NCBI RefSeq assembly: GCF_016482825.1
Contig: NZ_JAEMNV010000004.1
Location: 523,655-587,654, forward strand
Direction of reading: 5' to 3'
DNA: 64,000 nt
From: Antrihabitans stalagmiti
Lineage (GTDB): Bacteria; Actinomycetota; Actinomycetes; Mycobacteriales; Mycobacteriaceae
The notes under the pieces are model-generated. The model was not told the DNA's origin, did no database searches, and was given only the letters and a program-made list of their open reading frames with translations. How positions within the stretch are numbered: position 1 is the stretch's first letter; every line of letters starts with the position of its first letter. The position numbers and the translations under genes are program-made. This document shows positions 37,978 to 46,176 of this stretch, one piece after another.

Positions 37978-39410
37978 CTCAGGTGCAGGCGGAAGCCCTC
38001 CGGCATAAGCGTCAGCCGTTCCTGCACCCGCAGCTGGTAGTCCGCGTCGGGCTCGAGGTCGTACCGACGCAGGATCGTCCCCAAGACGAGCACCGCCTCG
38101 TGAAGCGCGAATTGTCTTCCGATGCAGGCGCGTTCACCTGTTCCGAACGGTTTGTAGATGTGCGCCGGACGTCCTTTCACCCGGGCGGGGAGGAAGCGGT
38201 CGGGGTCGAACACATCGGCGTCGTGTCCCCATGCCGGGTCGCGGTGCAGCGACGGTATGGACACGAGAACACCGTCGCCTGCTCGCATCGGATACTTGCC
38301 GACGAGCGTCGTATCCTCGCGAGCTTCGCGACCGTAGATGGGTGCGGTCGGCCACATCCGAAGGGCTTCGTCGAGCACCCGGCGGACGTGCCGAAGCTTG
38401 GCGATCTGTTCGAACGACGGGTCGACTCCTGTGTCGGGACCCCACACCTCGTCGACCTCGGCCTGCGCTTTCGCGAGTATCTCGGGATGTCGGGACAGAT
38501 AGTAGAACGCGAACGACAAGGCGCCAGAGGTTGTTTCGTGCCCGGCGACGAGGAAGGTCAGCACCTGGTGTCGGATGTTGACGTCGTCGATACGGTCGGG
38601 GTCGTCGTCGCGCGCCGCCCGCATCATCAACTCCAGCAGGTCGTCGGGGCCGGTATGGCCAACCTCGCGCCGCTCACGAATCACCTCGTCGACGACGCCG
38701 TTCATAAAAGCGATGCGGTCCAGGTTGCGTTTGTCCGCGCGGCGCCACAGCAGTTCTCCGACCAGCGGCGGACTGAGAAACGTACGTAGTTGCGCATGCC
38801 GAAGCGCGCCGACCATCGCCTCGACGAACGGGTGCAACCGCTCGCGTCGGAACGAGTCGAACGGATGGCTGAACCCGGTGCGGCCGATCGTCTCCAACGT
38901 CAGCTTGGTCATGTCGGCGGATACGTCGACGGTCGTTCGGGTGTCCCAATCCGCGACGAGTTCGCGCGCTACGTCGACCATGATCTGGTGGTAGGAGCGC
39001 ATCGCGGCCTGAGTGAACGCGGGACGCAGGAGATTGTGTGCTTTGCGCCAATTGGGCTCGTCGTTGTAGGCGGTGAAGAGACCGTCGCCGCCGATCTGCC
39101 GCAATCGTGCGACCGCTGGACTGAGGTACTTTGCGAATCGGGCCTCGTCGGACAACTCGGCAACCATGTCGGCGCCGGAAACGAAGACGAGCCTGCGTCC
39201 GAAGATCTTGCGCTCGAAGATCGGTCCCAATTGCTTGCCGAATCGCATCACATCTTGAATAGGTCTGCGCGGACTGGAGTTTCGGACGTCACCGAGGATC
39301 GGGATACGGCCCGGCGGGTGTGGAATCGACGCCGGTGACTCTTGTTCGAGAACCTCGGTGCTCACAGGCGCCTCCACATATAAACGAGCCAGCTCCGTTG
39401 CTGAACCCAT
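37959..39410 (-). CDS. Cytochrome P450, standalone
   Basis: The 483-residue P450 has an I-helix AGHETTS, an ExxR in DEALRMWP and the heme loop FGTGERACIGRQFAL with the Cys ligand. Its layout resembles the heme domain of CYP102-type fatty-acid hydroxylases, but the gene ends after the heme domain, so no fused reductase is present. The substrate is unknown. It is divergent from a TetR gene across 56 bp holding candidate operators. It is probably not part of the KstR regulons, as no such site is near. Confidence 0.88.
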   Translation of the reverse strand: MGSATELARLYVEAPVSTEVLEQESPASIPHPPGRIPILGDVRNSSPRRPIQDVMRFGKQLGPIFERKIFGRRLVFVSGADMVAELSDEARFAKYLSPAVARLRQIGGDGLFTAYNDEPNWRKAHNLLRPAFTQAAMRSYHQIMVDVARELVADWDTRTTVDVSADMTKLTLETIGRTGFSHPFDSFRRERLHPFVEAMVGALRHAQLRTFLSPPLVGELLWRRADKRNLDRIAFMNGVVDEVIRERREVGHTGPDDLLELMMRAARDDDPDRIDDVNIRHQVLTFLVAGHETTSGALSFAFYYLSRHPEILAKAQAEVDEVWGPDTGVDPSFEQIAKLRHVRRVLDEALRMWPTAPIYGREAREDTTLVGKYPMRAGDGVLVSIPSLHRDPAWGHDADVFDPDRFLPARVKGRPAHIYKPFGTGERACIGRQFALHEAVLVLGTILRRYDLEPDADYQLRVQERLTLMPEGFRLHLRRRSRS

Positions 39411-39454
39411 GTCTAGTAGCGAACTTACGCGCTACTGAACCCGTGTCAAGTAAC
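39401..39454. promoter_or_regulatory. Candidate TetR operators between P450 and tetR
   Basis: Two 20-bp direct repeats (39401-39420 and 39435-39454, 17 of 20 identical, starting CTGAACCC) enclose an inverted repeat AGTAGCG (39415-39421) / CGCTACT (39430-39436). The first direct repeat overlaps the P450 start codon. Repression of both genes is likely (inference). Confidence 0.6.
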
Positions 39455-39466
39455 ATCGAGGCGGCA

Positions 39467-40069
39467 ATGACATCGGCACGAAAGAGACTCGATCCGGAGC
39501 AACGGCGAGAGCAGTTGCTCACCATCGGCGCGCGCTTGTTCGCGGGACGTCCCTACGAAGATGTGTGGATCGAAGAGGTCGCCGAACTCGCCGGTGTATC
39601 TCGCGGTCTGATGTACCACTATTTCCCGACCAAGCGCGACTTCTTCGCGGCGATCATTCGGCTCTCGGCCGAGAAATTACTCGCCTCGACCGAGGTCGAT
39701 CCGGAACTGCCGATCGCCGACCAGGTCGCTGCCGGACTCGACGCTTACATCGACTTCGTCGTCGACAATCCGCACCACGTCATGGCGGTCAATCGTGGCG
39801 CACTGTCGGGGGAGAAGGACATTCGCGAGATCGTCGAATGGGAACTCGGTGTGCTGCAGCAGCGGATCGTCGAAGCCGTTGGTTTGCAAGGGCATTCGAA
39901 AGACGTCGCAACGATTGCGGTCCGCGGCTGGCTGGTCTTCACCCGGGCGGTGTGCGTCGACTGGGTCGAAAGTCGTGCGGTCACCCGCGACGAGCTACGA
40001 GAGCTGTGCCTGCGTACGCTCGCCGGCGCCCTCGGTCCGTCGGTGCCGCTCGACGAACCGCCTCACTGA
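39467..40069 (+). CDS. TetR-family regulator of the P450 locus
   Basis: The 200-residue TetR protein has LTIGARLFAGRPYEDVWIEEVAELAGVSRGLMYHYF as its DNA-binding head and a helical ligand domain. The ATG at 39467 is chosen because a longer frame would run through the candidate operators. The divergent P450 is the natural target. The last seven bases overlap the convergent NAD-binding gene. Confidence 0.87.
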   Translation: MTSARKRLDPEQRREQLLTIGARLFAGRPYEDVWIEEVAELAGVSRGLMYHYFPTKRDFFAAIIRLSAEKLLASTEVDPELPIADQVAAGLDAYIDFVVDNPHHVMAVNRGALSGEKDIREIVEWELGVLQQRIVEAVGLQGHSKDVATIAVRGWLVFTRAVCVDWVESRAVTRDELRELCLRTLAGALGPSVPLDEPPH

Positions 40070-40728
40070 CGAGAGGCGGCGCGAATGTCGCCGGATTCGA
40101 GCACACGTTTGTCGGTGCCGTTGGCGGCTACCGCAAGCATCGCTGCACCGATCTGGTCTGTCGTAACGACGAGATTGGGCGCCACTCGCTTCAGCACGAA
40201 GAACAGCGGGGTCGCGGCGGTGTATGCGGTGCGGTACAGCCGCGTCTTCGACTGCACGCCGTGCAGCGGCTGAATTATTCCGGGGCGAAACATGTAGGCA
40301 GAGAACGGGAGTGCAAGCAGTTCGTTCTCGGTTCTACCTTTGACCCTGGCCCACATCGAGCGACCCTGCTCTGTACTGTCGGTTCCTGCACCGGAAACGT
40401 AGACGAACGTCGAATCCGGGTTCAGCCGCGCCAGGGTGCGCCCGACCGACATCGTATAGTCGTACGTCACCCGGGTGTAGTCGGCTTCGTCCATACCCAC
40501 CGACGATGTGCCGAGGCAGAACAAGCAGGCGTCGTACCCGGTGAGTCGGTCCTCGATAGACTCCAAGTTCAGCAGATCCGAATGAATCAACTCGGTGAGC
40601 TTGGGGTCGTTGCGCTGCAACGGAGTCCGGCCGACCGCAAGTACTTCGGTCACGCGCGGGTCGAGTAGGCATTCACGTAGAACGCCTTGGCCGACCATCC
40701 CGGTCGCACCGAACAGGATCACCTTCAT
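40063..40728 (-). CDS. Atypical SDR / NAD(P)-binding epimerase-like protein
   Basis: The 221-residue Rossmann protein begins MKVILFGATGMVGQG (GxxGxxG NAD-binding motif) and contains VYVSGAGTDST, typical of the HTATIP2/SDR_a5-like group. Its substrate is unknown. It starts about 20 bases downstream of the stop of ipdC on the same strand and may be read through from that operon, although its family is not a steroid one. Confidence 0.8.
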   Translation of the reverse strand: MKVILFGATGMVGQGVLRECLLDPRVTEVLAVGRTPLQRNDPKLTELIHSDLLNLESIEDRLTGYDACLFCLGTSSVGMDEADYTRVTYDYTMSVGRTLARLNPDSTFVYVSGAGTDSTEQGRSMWARVKGRTENELLALPFSAYMFRPGIIQPLHGVQSKTRLYRTAYTAATPLFFVLKRVAPNLVVTTDQIGAAMLAVAANGTDKRVLESGDIRAASRQ

Positions 40729-40747
40729 GATGACCAGTCTGCACTGC

Positions 40748-41809
40748 TCAGCGAGTCAGCGTCGCAATCGCATGGATGCGGTCGGCTGCGTCGTCGACGA
40801 TTCGGGTGATCAGATCAGCACACGTTGGTAGGTCGTCGAGCATGCCGACAACCTGTCCCGACGCGAGCACCCCCGCAGCGGTGTTCCCCTCGACGAGCCC
40901 CGCGCGGAGCAGCATCGGTGTGTTCGCGGCCATCACAACCTGAGACCACGTGAGTTCCTTGGCCTTGCGCATCGCGAGTCCGTCGCGGACCAGTGTCGAC
41001 CACTTCATGCCGGTCATGTTCTTGAACTTCGCCGCATTTCCGACAGCTGCGACGAGTCCTCTTGTGCTGGAGGAATCTTCGAGTTTGTCGACCAAGTCGG
41101 TTCGCAGCACTCGATGTGGCATACCATCGACCTTCTTCGACACGATCGTGTCTTGCAGCCCGCGCTGCAGATACTCCTGCTTCACCGAATCCGGCACCGT
41201 CGATTCCTGGGTGAGCAGGAAGCGTGTCCCCATTGCGACGCCTGCCGCGCCGTAAGCCAACGCCGCTGCCAAACCTCGTCCGTCGTAGAAACCGCCGGCT
41301 GCGACAACCGGAATATCGACCGCGTCGAGAACCGACGGCAGCAGCAGGGTCGTCGCGACCGGACCCGTGTGTCCGCCGCCCTCACCGCCCTGCACGATCA
41401 CCGCATCCGCACCCCACGCTGCGACCTTCTTGGCATGTTTGGCGGCACCGATGGACGGAATCACCACCACGCCAGCTGCTTTGAGCCGTGCGATCAACGC
41501 TTCCTTCGGAGCAAGGGCGAACGACGCAACTCGTACTCCCTGCTCGATAAGTAGCTCGATTCGCTGCGGGGCGTCGCTTGCGTCGGCACGGATGTTGACG
41601 CCGAACGGTCGATCGGTCAGAGTTTTGGTCTTCGCGATAGCGGCTTCGAGTTCCGGGTAGGTCATGGTCGCAGACGCCAGAATTCCGAGTGCACCCGCCT
41701 CTGCCGTCGCCGCAACCAGTCGTGGTCCGGCTACCCAACCCATCCCGGTCTGGACGATCGGATGTTCGATGCCGACCAACTCGGTCAGCGGTGTCACGAG
41801 TGTGCTCAC
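40748..41809 (-). CDS. ipdC: IpdC, flavin-dependent (nitronate monooxygenase-fold) oxidoreductase
   Basis: The 353-residue protein belongs to the 2-nitropropane dioxygenase/NMO family, with VQTGMGWVAGPRLVAA at its start and VQGGEGGGHTG and AAGGFYDGRGLAAALAYGAAGVAMGT as flavin phosphate-binding stretches. It matches Rv3553; IpdC acts on a hydroxylated HIC-CoA intermediate before ring D cleavage. GTG start overlapping the ipdB stop within ipdA-ipdB-ipdC. Confidence 0.9.
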   Translation of the reverse strand: MSTLVTPLTELVGIEHPIVQTGMGWVAGPRLVAATAEAGALGILASATMTYPELEAAIAKTKTLTDRPFGVNIRADASDAPQRIELLIEQGVRVASFALAPKEALIARLKAAGVVVIPSIGAAKHAKKVAAWGADAVIVQGGEGGGHTGPVATTLLLPSVLDAVDIPVVAAGGFYDGRGLAAALAYGAAGVAMGTRFLLTQESTVPDSVKQEYLQRGLQDTIVSKKVDGMPHRVLRTDLVDKLEDSSSTRGLVAAVGNAAKFKNMTGMKWSTLVRDGLAMRKAKELTWSQVVMAANTPMLLRAGLVEGNTAAGVLASGQVVGMLDDLPTCADLITRIVDDAADRIHAIATLTR

Positions 41810-42558
41810 GCCGCGACCTCCTTGTTTCGGAACCCGCGCGGATCGATCACCTCGCGGATCAGTTGCAACTCATCGGCATTCGGCAACCTGGTGGTTCCTG
41901 CGGCGGCGAGTTCGACGATCTCGAAGGTTGTGTTCGCTACGACGTCGTCCGGGCTGACACCCGGGTGGAGGGTCACCGCACGCATCGCGTGATTCGGTCC
42001 GCCGAAGTCGAACACACCGAGATTGCTGACGACGCGGTGGACGTTCAAGTATTTGTACGCCGGGTTGTCGGGATCGATTGCGTCGTAGCCGACGCCCGAT
42101 ACGACGTCGACCTTGTCGACGAAGACACGGGCCGAATGCTTCGGTACCCAGTAGCTCGTCGCATGATTGATCGTGTTTCCCGGCGCGCCTCGAACGCCGA
42201 ACATCTGTCGCGTCGGGTGCTGCAGCGGTCCGAAGGCGGACAGGTTCTGGTTGCCGTAGCGGTCGATCTGATTGGCGCCCATCACGACGTGCCGTCGTCC
42301 GGACGCGACGACGTCGAACACCTTGCGAAACGGGAGCCAACCCTCGATCGGAGCCTTCGCACCGAGCGCCGGGGTAGCAGCGAGGAGCAGGGCCTCACCG
42401 TCGGAGATGAGGAGGTCGGGTTCGGTCGTCAGACGTGCGAGCCGAGCTCCGATACTCGGTAGGGTCGCCATCGGACTTGCCATGATTTCGCCTGCGCCGG
42501 TGAAGAGTTCGGCGCAGGCTATCGCGCAAACCTCTGCTCGGGTGATCTGCTCGCTCAT
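41806..42558 (-). CDS. ipdB: IpdB, beta subunit of COCHEA-CoA hydrolase
   Basis: The 250-residue protein belongs to the CoA-transferase beta superfamily. It has VVMGANQIDRYGNQNLSAFG near residue 90 and RAVTLHPGVSPDDVVANTTFEI at the C-terminus. With IpdA it forms a hydrolase, not a transferase, that opens ring C of COCHEA-CoA. ATG overlaps the ipdA stop by four bases, as expected for obligate partners. Confidence 0.93.
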   Translation of the reverse strand: MSEQITRAEVCAIACAELFTGAGEIMASPMATLPSIGARLARLTTEPDLLISDGEALLLAATPALGAKAPIEGWLPFRKVFDVVASGRRHVVMGANQIDRYGNQNLSAFGPLQHPTRQMFGVRGAPGNTINHATSYWVPKHSARVFVDKVDVVSGVGYDAIDPDNPAYKYLNVHRVVSNLGVFDFGGPNHAMRAVTLHPGVSPDDVVANTTFEIVELAAAGTTRLPNADELQLIREVIDPRGFRNKEVAA

Positions 42559-43454
42559 TGCCTGCCCTCACCGTTCGTTGCGGCGTCCGTGAACTTCCGC
42601 ACGGCCGCTTGGTAGTCGTCCTCGCTACCGGCGAGGTACGTGTCGACGAATTGTTGCCACGCAGCAGGATCTTTCGCGGCCTCGGCATAGTGGCGCTGGA
42701 ACTTCTCGTCTCGGCCGTAGCTCTCGCCCGCGAGTGTGAAGTGCGCTCCGCCCGGCGCCTCGACGACGCCGTCGACCATCATCCTGTTCAACAGAAGTGC
42801 CTGCAGGGGAACAGCTTCGATCAACTCTTCGGTCTCGACTATGCGCTCGACCGATACGTACCGCTTCGTTGCGGCCATGCAGTAGAGGTCGTCGAAGTAC
42901 GGATCGACGCCGGTGTAGGCGGCGTTGCCGTGCTTGTCGCCGAGGTTCAGATGCACCAGCGCTGCGTCGAGCGTCAAGGCAGGCATCGCGACAAGAGTTT
43001 CCGCCCGACCCGATTCGTCGAGGTAAGGCGATGTGACGGTGCGTAATTCGTCGCCCCAGAAGTTGCGAACGTCGGAACCGAGTCCGGCACGGATCGGCAG
43101 GAACGGTAGACGTGCGCCTGCTGCCTCGAGTCCGCATTTCAGCATGCCTTCGTCCATTTCGCGAACTTCGATGCTGCCGGTCGTGCGGGCCTGTGCGAAC
43201 CATGGATCGTAGAACGGTGCAGAGTCCAGGGATACGAAGCCGTAGTAGGCCTTTCGGACCTTGCCTGCCGAACAGAGCAGGCCGAGGTCGGGACCGCCGT
43301 AGGTGACGATGGTCAGATCGGTCAGGTCCGATCGAAGGATCGCTCGGATGAATGCCATCGGCTTGCGGCGCGAGCCCCAGCCGCCGATTCCGATCGTCAT
43401 GCCGCTGCGGAGTTCGCCGACAACTGCGTCGAGCGTCGTTCGCTTGTCTCGCAT
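42555..43454 (-). CDS. ipdA: IpdA, alpha subunit of COCHEA-CoA hydrolase
   Basis: The 299-residue CoA-transferase alpha-like protein has GMTIGIGGWGSRRKPMAFIR (residues 18-37), where class I transferases have their glycine-rich loop. Glu102 in EMDEGMLK probably corresponds to the catalytic Glu105 reported for the M. tuberculosis subunit (alignment by eye). Its start shares a base with the echA20 stop. Confidence 0.93.
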   Translation of the reverse strand: MRDKRTTLDAVVGELRSGMTIGIGGWGSRRKPMAFIRAILRSDLTDLTIVTYGGPDLGLLCSAGKVRKAYYGFVSLDSAPFYDPWFAQARTTGSIEVREMDEGMLKCGLEAAGARLPFLPIRAGLGSDVRNFWGDELRTVTSPYLDESGRAETLVAMPALTLDAALVHLNLGDKHGNAAYTGVDPYFDDLYCMAATKRYVSVERIVETEELIEAVPLQALLLNRMMVDGVVEAPGGAHFTLAGESYGRDEKFQRHYAEAAKDPAAWQQFVDTYLAGSEDDYQAAVRKFTDAATNGEGRQ

Positions 43455-44227
43455 CAGTGCGTTCCTCCTGCAGCGCGCTGTCGCGCGAGGTCGTCTTCGA
43501 AACGTTCACGGATCTCGTCGGCCGCACCCGAGAGGTTGAGTTCGAAGGTGAATCCCTGTTCGTAGCGGTAGCTGCGGTGCACGTTCTGTAGATCGATGCC
43601 GTTCAAGGCTTCCTTTGCAGCGCGGATGACCCGGCCGTCTTTGGCTGCGATGTCTGCTGCGACTTCCATAGCGGCATCGTCCAACTCGCTCCTCGGGACA
43701 ACTTTGAACACCGAGCCGTGGTGCTGCAGTTCCTGTGCTGTGATCGTCCGCGCCGTGAAGAACAGTGCGCGCATCAAGTGCTGGGGCACCAGACGGGCGA
43801 GATGTGTTGCGGCGCCGAGCGCACCACGGTCGACCTCGGGCAAACCGAAGGTGGCGTCGTCGGAGGCGACGACGATGTCGGAGTTGCCTACGATGCCGAT
43901 GCCGCCGCCGAGGCAGAAGCCGTTGACCGCGGTGACCACTGGGACCTGGCAGTCGTATACCGCTGAAAACACCTCCGCGCAGCCACGATTGGCGTCGATC
44001 AGGCTTTGATGGCCGGGATTGCGCTGGATCTCCTTGATATCGACGCCAGCGCAGAAGCCGCGATTTTCCGCTCTGACGACGACGACACGGTTGCGCTGGT
44101 CGCGGCCGGCGTTGCGCACGGCGTCCGCCAGATCGAACCAGCCCTTGGTGGGAAACGCGTTGACCGGCGGGTAGTCGATGGTGACTACTGCAACCCCTGA
44201 TCCGTCGGTCTGTGAAGTGATTGGCAT
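43454..44227 (-). CDS. echA20: EchA20, crotonase-fold ring D hydrolase
   Basis: The 257-residue crotonase has FCAGVDIKEIQRNPGH and GFCLGGGIGIVGNSDIVVASDDATFGLPEVDRGALG. It is the Rv3550-type enzyme that opens ring D of HIEC-CoA to give COCHEA-CoA for IpdAB. It opens the minus-strand operon echA20-ipdA-ipdB-ipdC, with a KstR2-like palindrome just upstream. Confidence 0.92.
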   Translation of the reverse strand: MPITSQTDGSGVAVVTIDYPPVNAFPTKGWFDLADAVRNAGRDQRNRVVVVRAENRGFCAGVDIKEIQRNPGHQSLIDANRGCAEVFSAVYDCQVPVVTAVNGFCLGGGIGIVGNSDIVVASDDATFGLPEVDRGALGAATHLARLVPQHLMRALFFTARTITAQELQHHGSVFKVVPRSELDDAAMEVAADIAAKDGRVIRAAKEALNGIDLQNVHRSYRYEQGFTFELNLSGAADEIRERFEDDLARQRAAGGTH

Positions 44228-44252
44228 GTGTGGTTCCTAAGGTTGTCGCCAA

Positions 44253-44270
44253 ACCAAGCGATTGCTTGGT
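44253..44270. promoter_or_regulatory. Variant KstR2-like operator between echA20 and the SDR gene
   Basis: ACCAAGC (44253-44259) and GCTTGGT (44264-44270) are perfect arms four bases apart. One half, with the following TAGGTTA, is the same 13-mer seen at the fadE30 promoter. TAGGTT (44270-44275) would place transcription start at the SDR GTG (44282). Confidence 0.75.
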
Positions 44271-44281
44271 AGGTTAGCACG

Positions 44282-45106
44282 GTGAGTATCGACGTATCCC
44301 TCGACGGCACGGTCGTCCTGGTGACCGGTGGCGTCCGCGGCGTCGGCGCAGGCATCAGCCGGAAGTTTCTGGAAGCAGGCGCTTCTGTAGTCGCCTGTGC
44401 TCGACGACCACCCGAGCACACCGTCGAATTCGGTGGCCGCACGGTGCATTTCGAATCGTGCGACATCCGAGATGCCGCGGCCGTCCGAGACCTGACGGCC
44501 CGCATCGTCGCCGAGTACGGCAGCCTGGACACAGTTGTGAACAACGCGGGCGGATCACCGTTCGCCGCGGCGGCCGAGGCGAGCGCGAACTTCCACGCCA
44601 AGATCGTCGAACTGAATTTGCTTGCACCATTGCTGGTGTCGCAGGCCGCCAACGAGATCATGCAGAAGCAGCCGAACGGCGGATCGATAGTGATGGTGTC
44701 GAGCGTCAGCGGGGGTCGCCCGTCGCCCGGCACGGCTGCCTACGGCGCTGCAAAGGCTGGACTCGACAACCTCTCCGCAAGCCTCGCCGTCGAATGGGCG
44801 CCGAAAGTTCGGATCAACTCGATCGTCGTCGGTCTCGTCGAGACCGAACTCAGCGATCTGCACTACGGCGGTCCCGACGGACTCGGGCGGGTCGCGAACA
44901 CGATCCCAATGCTGCGTATGGCGAGGCCAGAGGATGTCGGCAACGCCGCGGTGTTCCTCGCGTCCCCACTTGCCTCCTACATCAGCGGGACGACCTTGAC
45001 AGTCCACGGCGGCGGCGAACGTCCGGCATTTCTTGCTGCGGCCGCGGGTCGAGAACCTGCCGCCGTTGCGCCATCTACTACCGACAACACGAACAGGGAG
45101 AACTGA
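44282..45106 (+). CDS. SDR oxidoreductase of the HIP regulon (Rv3549c-like)
   Basis: The 274-residue short-chain dehydrogenase has GGVRGVGAG as its nucleotide-binding motif, NNAG, a catalytic Ser in SSVSGG and YGAAK. The C-terminal extension beyond HGGGERP is Ala-rich and untypical. GTG start at the predicted transcription start. The next gene, another SDR, starts on the base following its stop codon. Two SDRs in tandem opposite echA20 mirror the Rv3548c-Rv3549c/Rv3550 arrangement. Confidence 0.87.
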   Translation: MSIDVSLDGTVVLVTGGVRGVGAGISRKFLEAGASVVACARRPPEHTVEFGGRTVHFESCDIRDAAAVRDLTARIVAEYGSLDTVVNNAGGSPFAAAAEASANFHAKIVELNLLAPLLVSQAANEIMQKQPNGGSIVMVSSVSGGRPSPGTAAYGAAKAGLDNLSASLAVEWAPKVRINSIVVGLVETELSDLHYGGPDGLGRVANTIPMLRMARPEDVGNAAVFLASPLASYISGTTLTVHGGGERPAFLAAAAGREPAAVAPSTTDNTNREN

Positions 45107-46015
45107 GTGACCGGAATATGTGCCGATCGCGTCGTCATCGTCACCGGCGCCGGCCGAGGTATCGGGCGAGCGCACGCCCTCGCATTCGCGGCGGCGGGCG
45201 CGAAAGTGGTCGTCAACGATCTCGGCGCAGGGCTTGACGGCTCGGCATCGGTGGACGATCCAGCGCAGGCGGTGGTGGCTGAGATCGAGGCGGCAGGTGG
45301 TGCTGCCGTCGTCAACGGCGACGACGTCGCGGACTGGGCAGGCGCGAAGCGCCTTGTCGGTACCGCGTTGGAGCATTTCGGTCGACTGGACGTATTGGTC
45401 AACAACGCCGGCTTTCTGCGCGACCGAATGCTCGCGAATCTGAGCGAGGACGAGTGGGACGCCGTTGTGCGAGTTCATTTGAAGGGGCATTTCGCACCGA
45501 TGCGGCACGCGATCGAATATTGGCGAGCGGAATCCAAAGCGGGCAGGGCAGTCGATGCGCGCATCATCAATACAAGTTCGGGTGCCGGATTGCAGGGCAG
45601 CGTAGGTCAGGGCAATTACGCAGCAGCGAAGGCCGGCATTGCCGCGTTGACCCTGAATGCAGCGGCAGAATTCGCGCGATACGGCGTGACGGTCAATGCA
45701 ATAGCGCCAGCAGCCCGGACCCGTATGACCGAGTCTGCCTTCGCCGACACGATGGCGAAACCCGACGCCGGCTTCGATTCGATGGCGCCGGAAAACATCT
45801 CTCCCCTCGTTGTGTGGTTGGGCAGCAGCGAATCGGCGCAGGTGAGCGGTCGTGTATTCGAGGTGGAAGGCGGCAAGATCGCGATCGCGGATGGCTGGCG
45901 ACACGGGGACCCGATCGACAAAGGCGAACGTTGGGATCCGTCGGAACTCGCCGATGTCGTAAGCAAACTAATTTCGAGCGCCCAGCCTCCTGTGCCGGTA
46001 TACGGCTCGATGTAG
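45107..46015 (+). CDS. SDR oxidoreductase (Rv3548c-like, hydroxyacyl-CoA dehydrogenase type)
   Basis: The 302-residue SDR has VTGAGRGIGRAHALAFA, NNAGFLRDRML and NTSSGAGLQGSVGQGNYAAAKAG. These resemble the dehydrogenase part of peroxisomal multifunctional enzyme 2 and suggest a hydroxyacyl-CoA substrate. A GGGAGAA site lies at the end of the previous gene. It ends the operon; a 160-bp gap follows. Confidence 0.87.
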   Translation: MTGICADRVVIVTGAGRGIGRAHALAFAAAGAKVVVNDLGAGLDGSASVDDPAQAVVAEIEAAGGAAVVNGDDVADWAGAKRLVGTALEHFGRLDVLVNNAGFLRDRMLANLSEDEWDAVVRVHLKGHFAPMRHAIEYWRAESKAGRAVDARIINTSSGAGLQGSVGQGNYAAAKAGIAALTLNAAAEFARYGVTVNAIAPAARTRMTESAFADTMAKPDAGFDSMAPENISPLVVWLGSSESAQVSGRVFEVEGGKIAIADGWRHGDPIDKGERWDPSELADVVSKLISSAQPPVPVYGSM

Positions 46016-46176
46016 CGCAGAGCGAATTTGTTGAATAGGGTTGACATAAGCACAGGCCGGGGAGCGGATTCGCGCAGTGCGTGACGGCGAGTTATGTCGT
46101 GGGGTTACTCGGCGGCTATTCTTGCGAAGGCTCGAGTACGATTCGCCGGGCTGGTCCGAGACAGAGGGGAGGGACC

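Noticed and set aside
37959-39410. Self-sufficient CYP102-type P450-reductase fusion
   Set aside because: The frame ends after the heme domain at about 483 residues and no flavin reductase domain follows on that strand.
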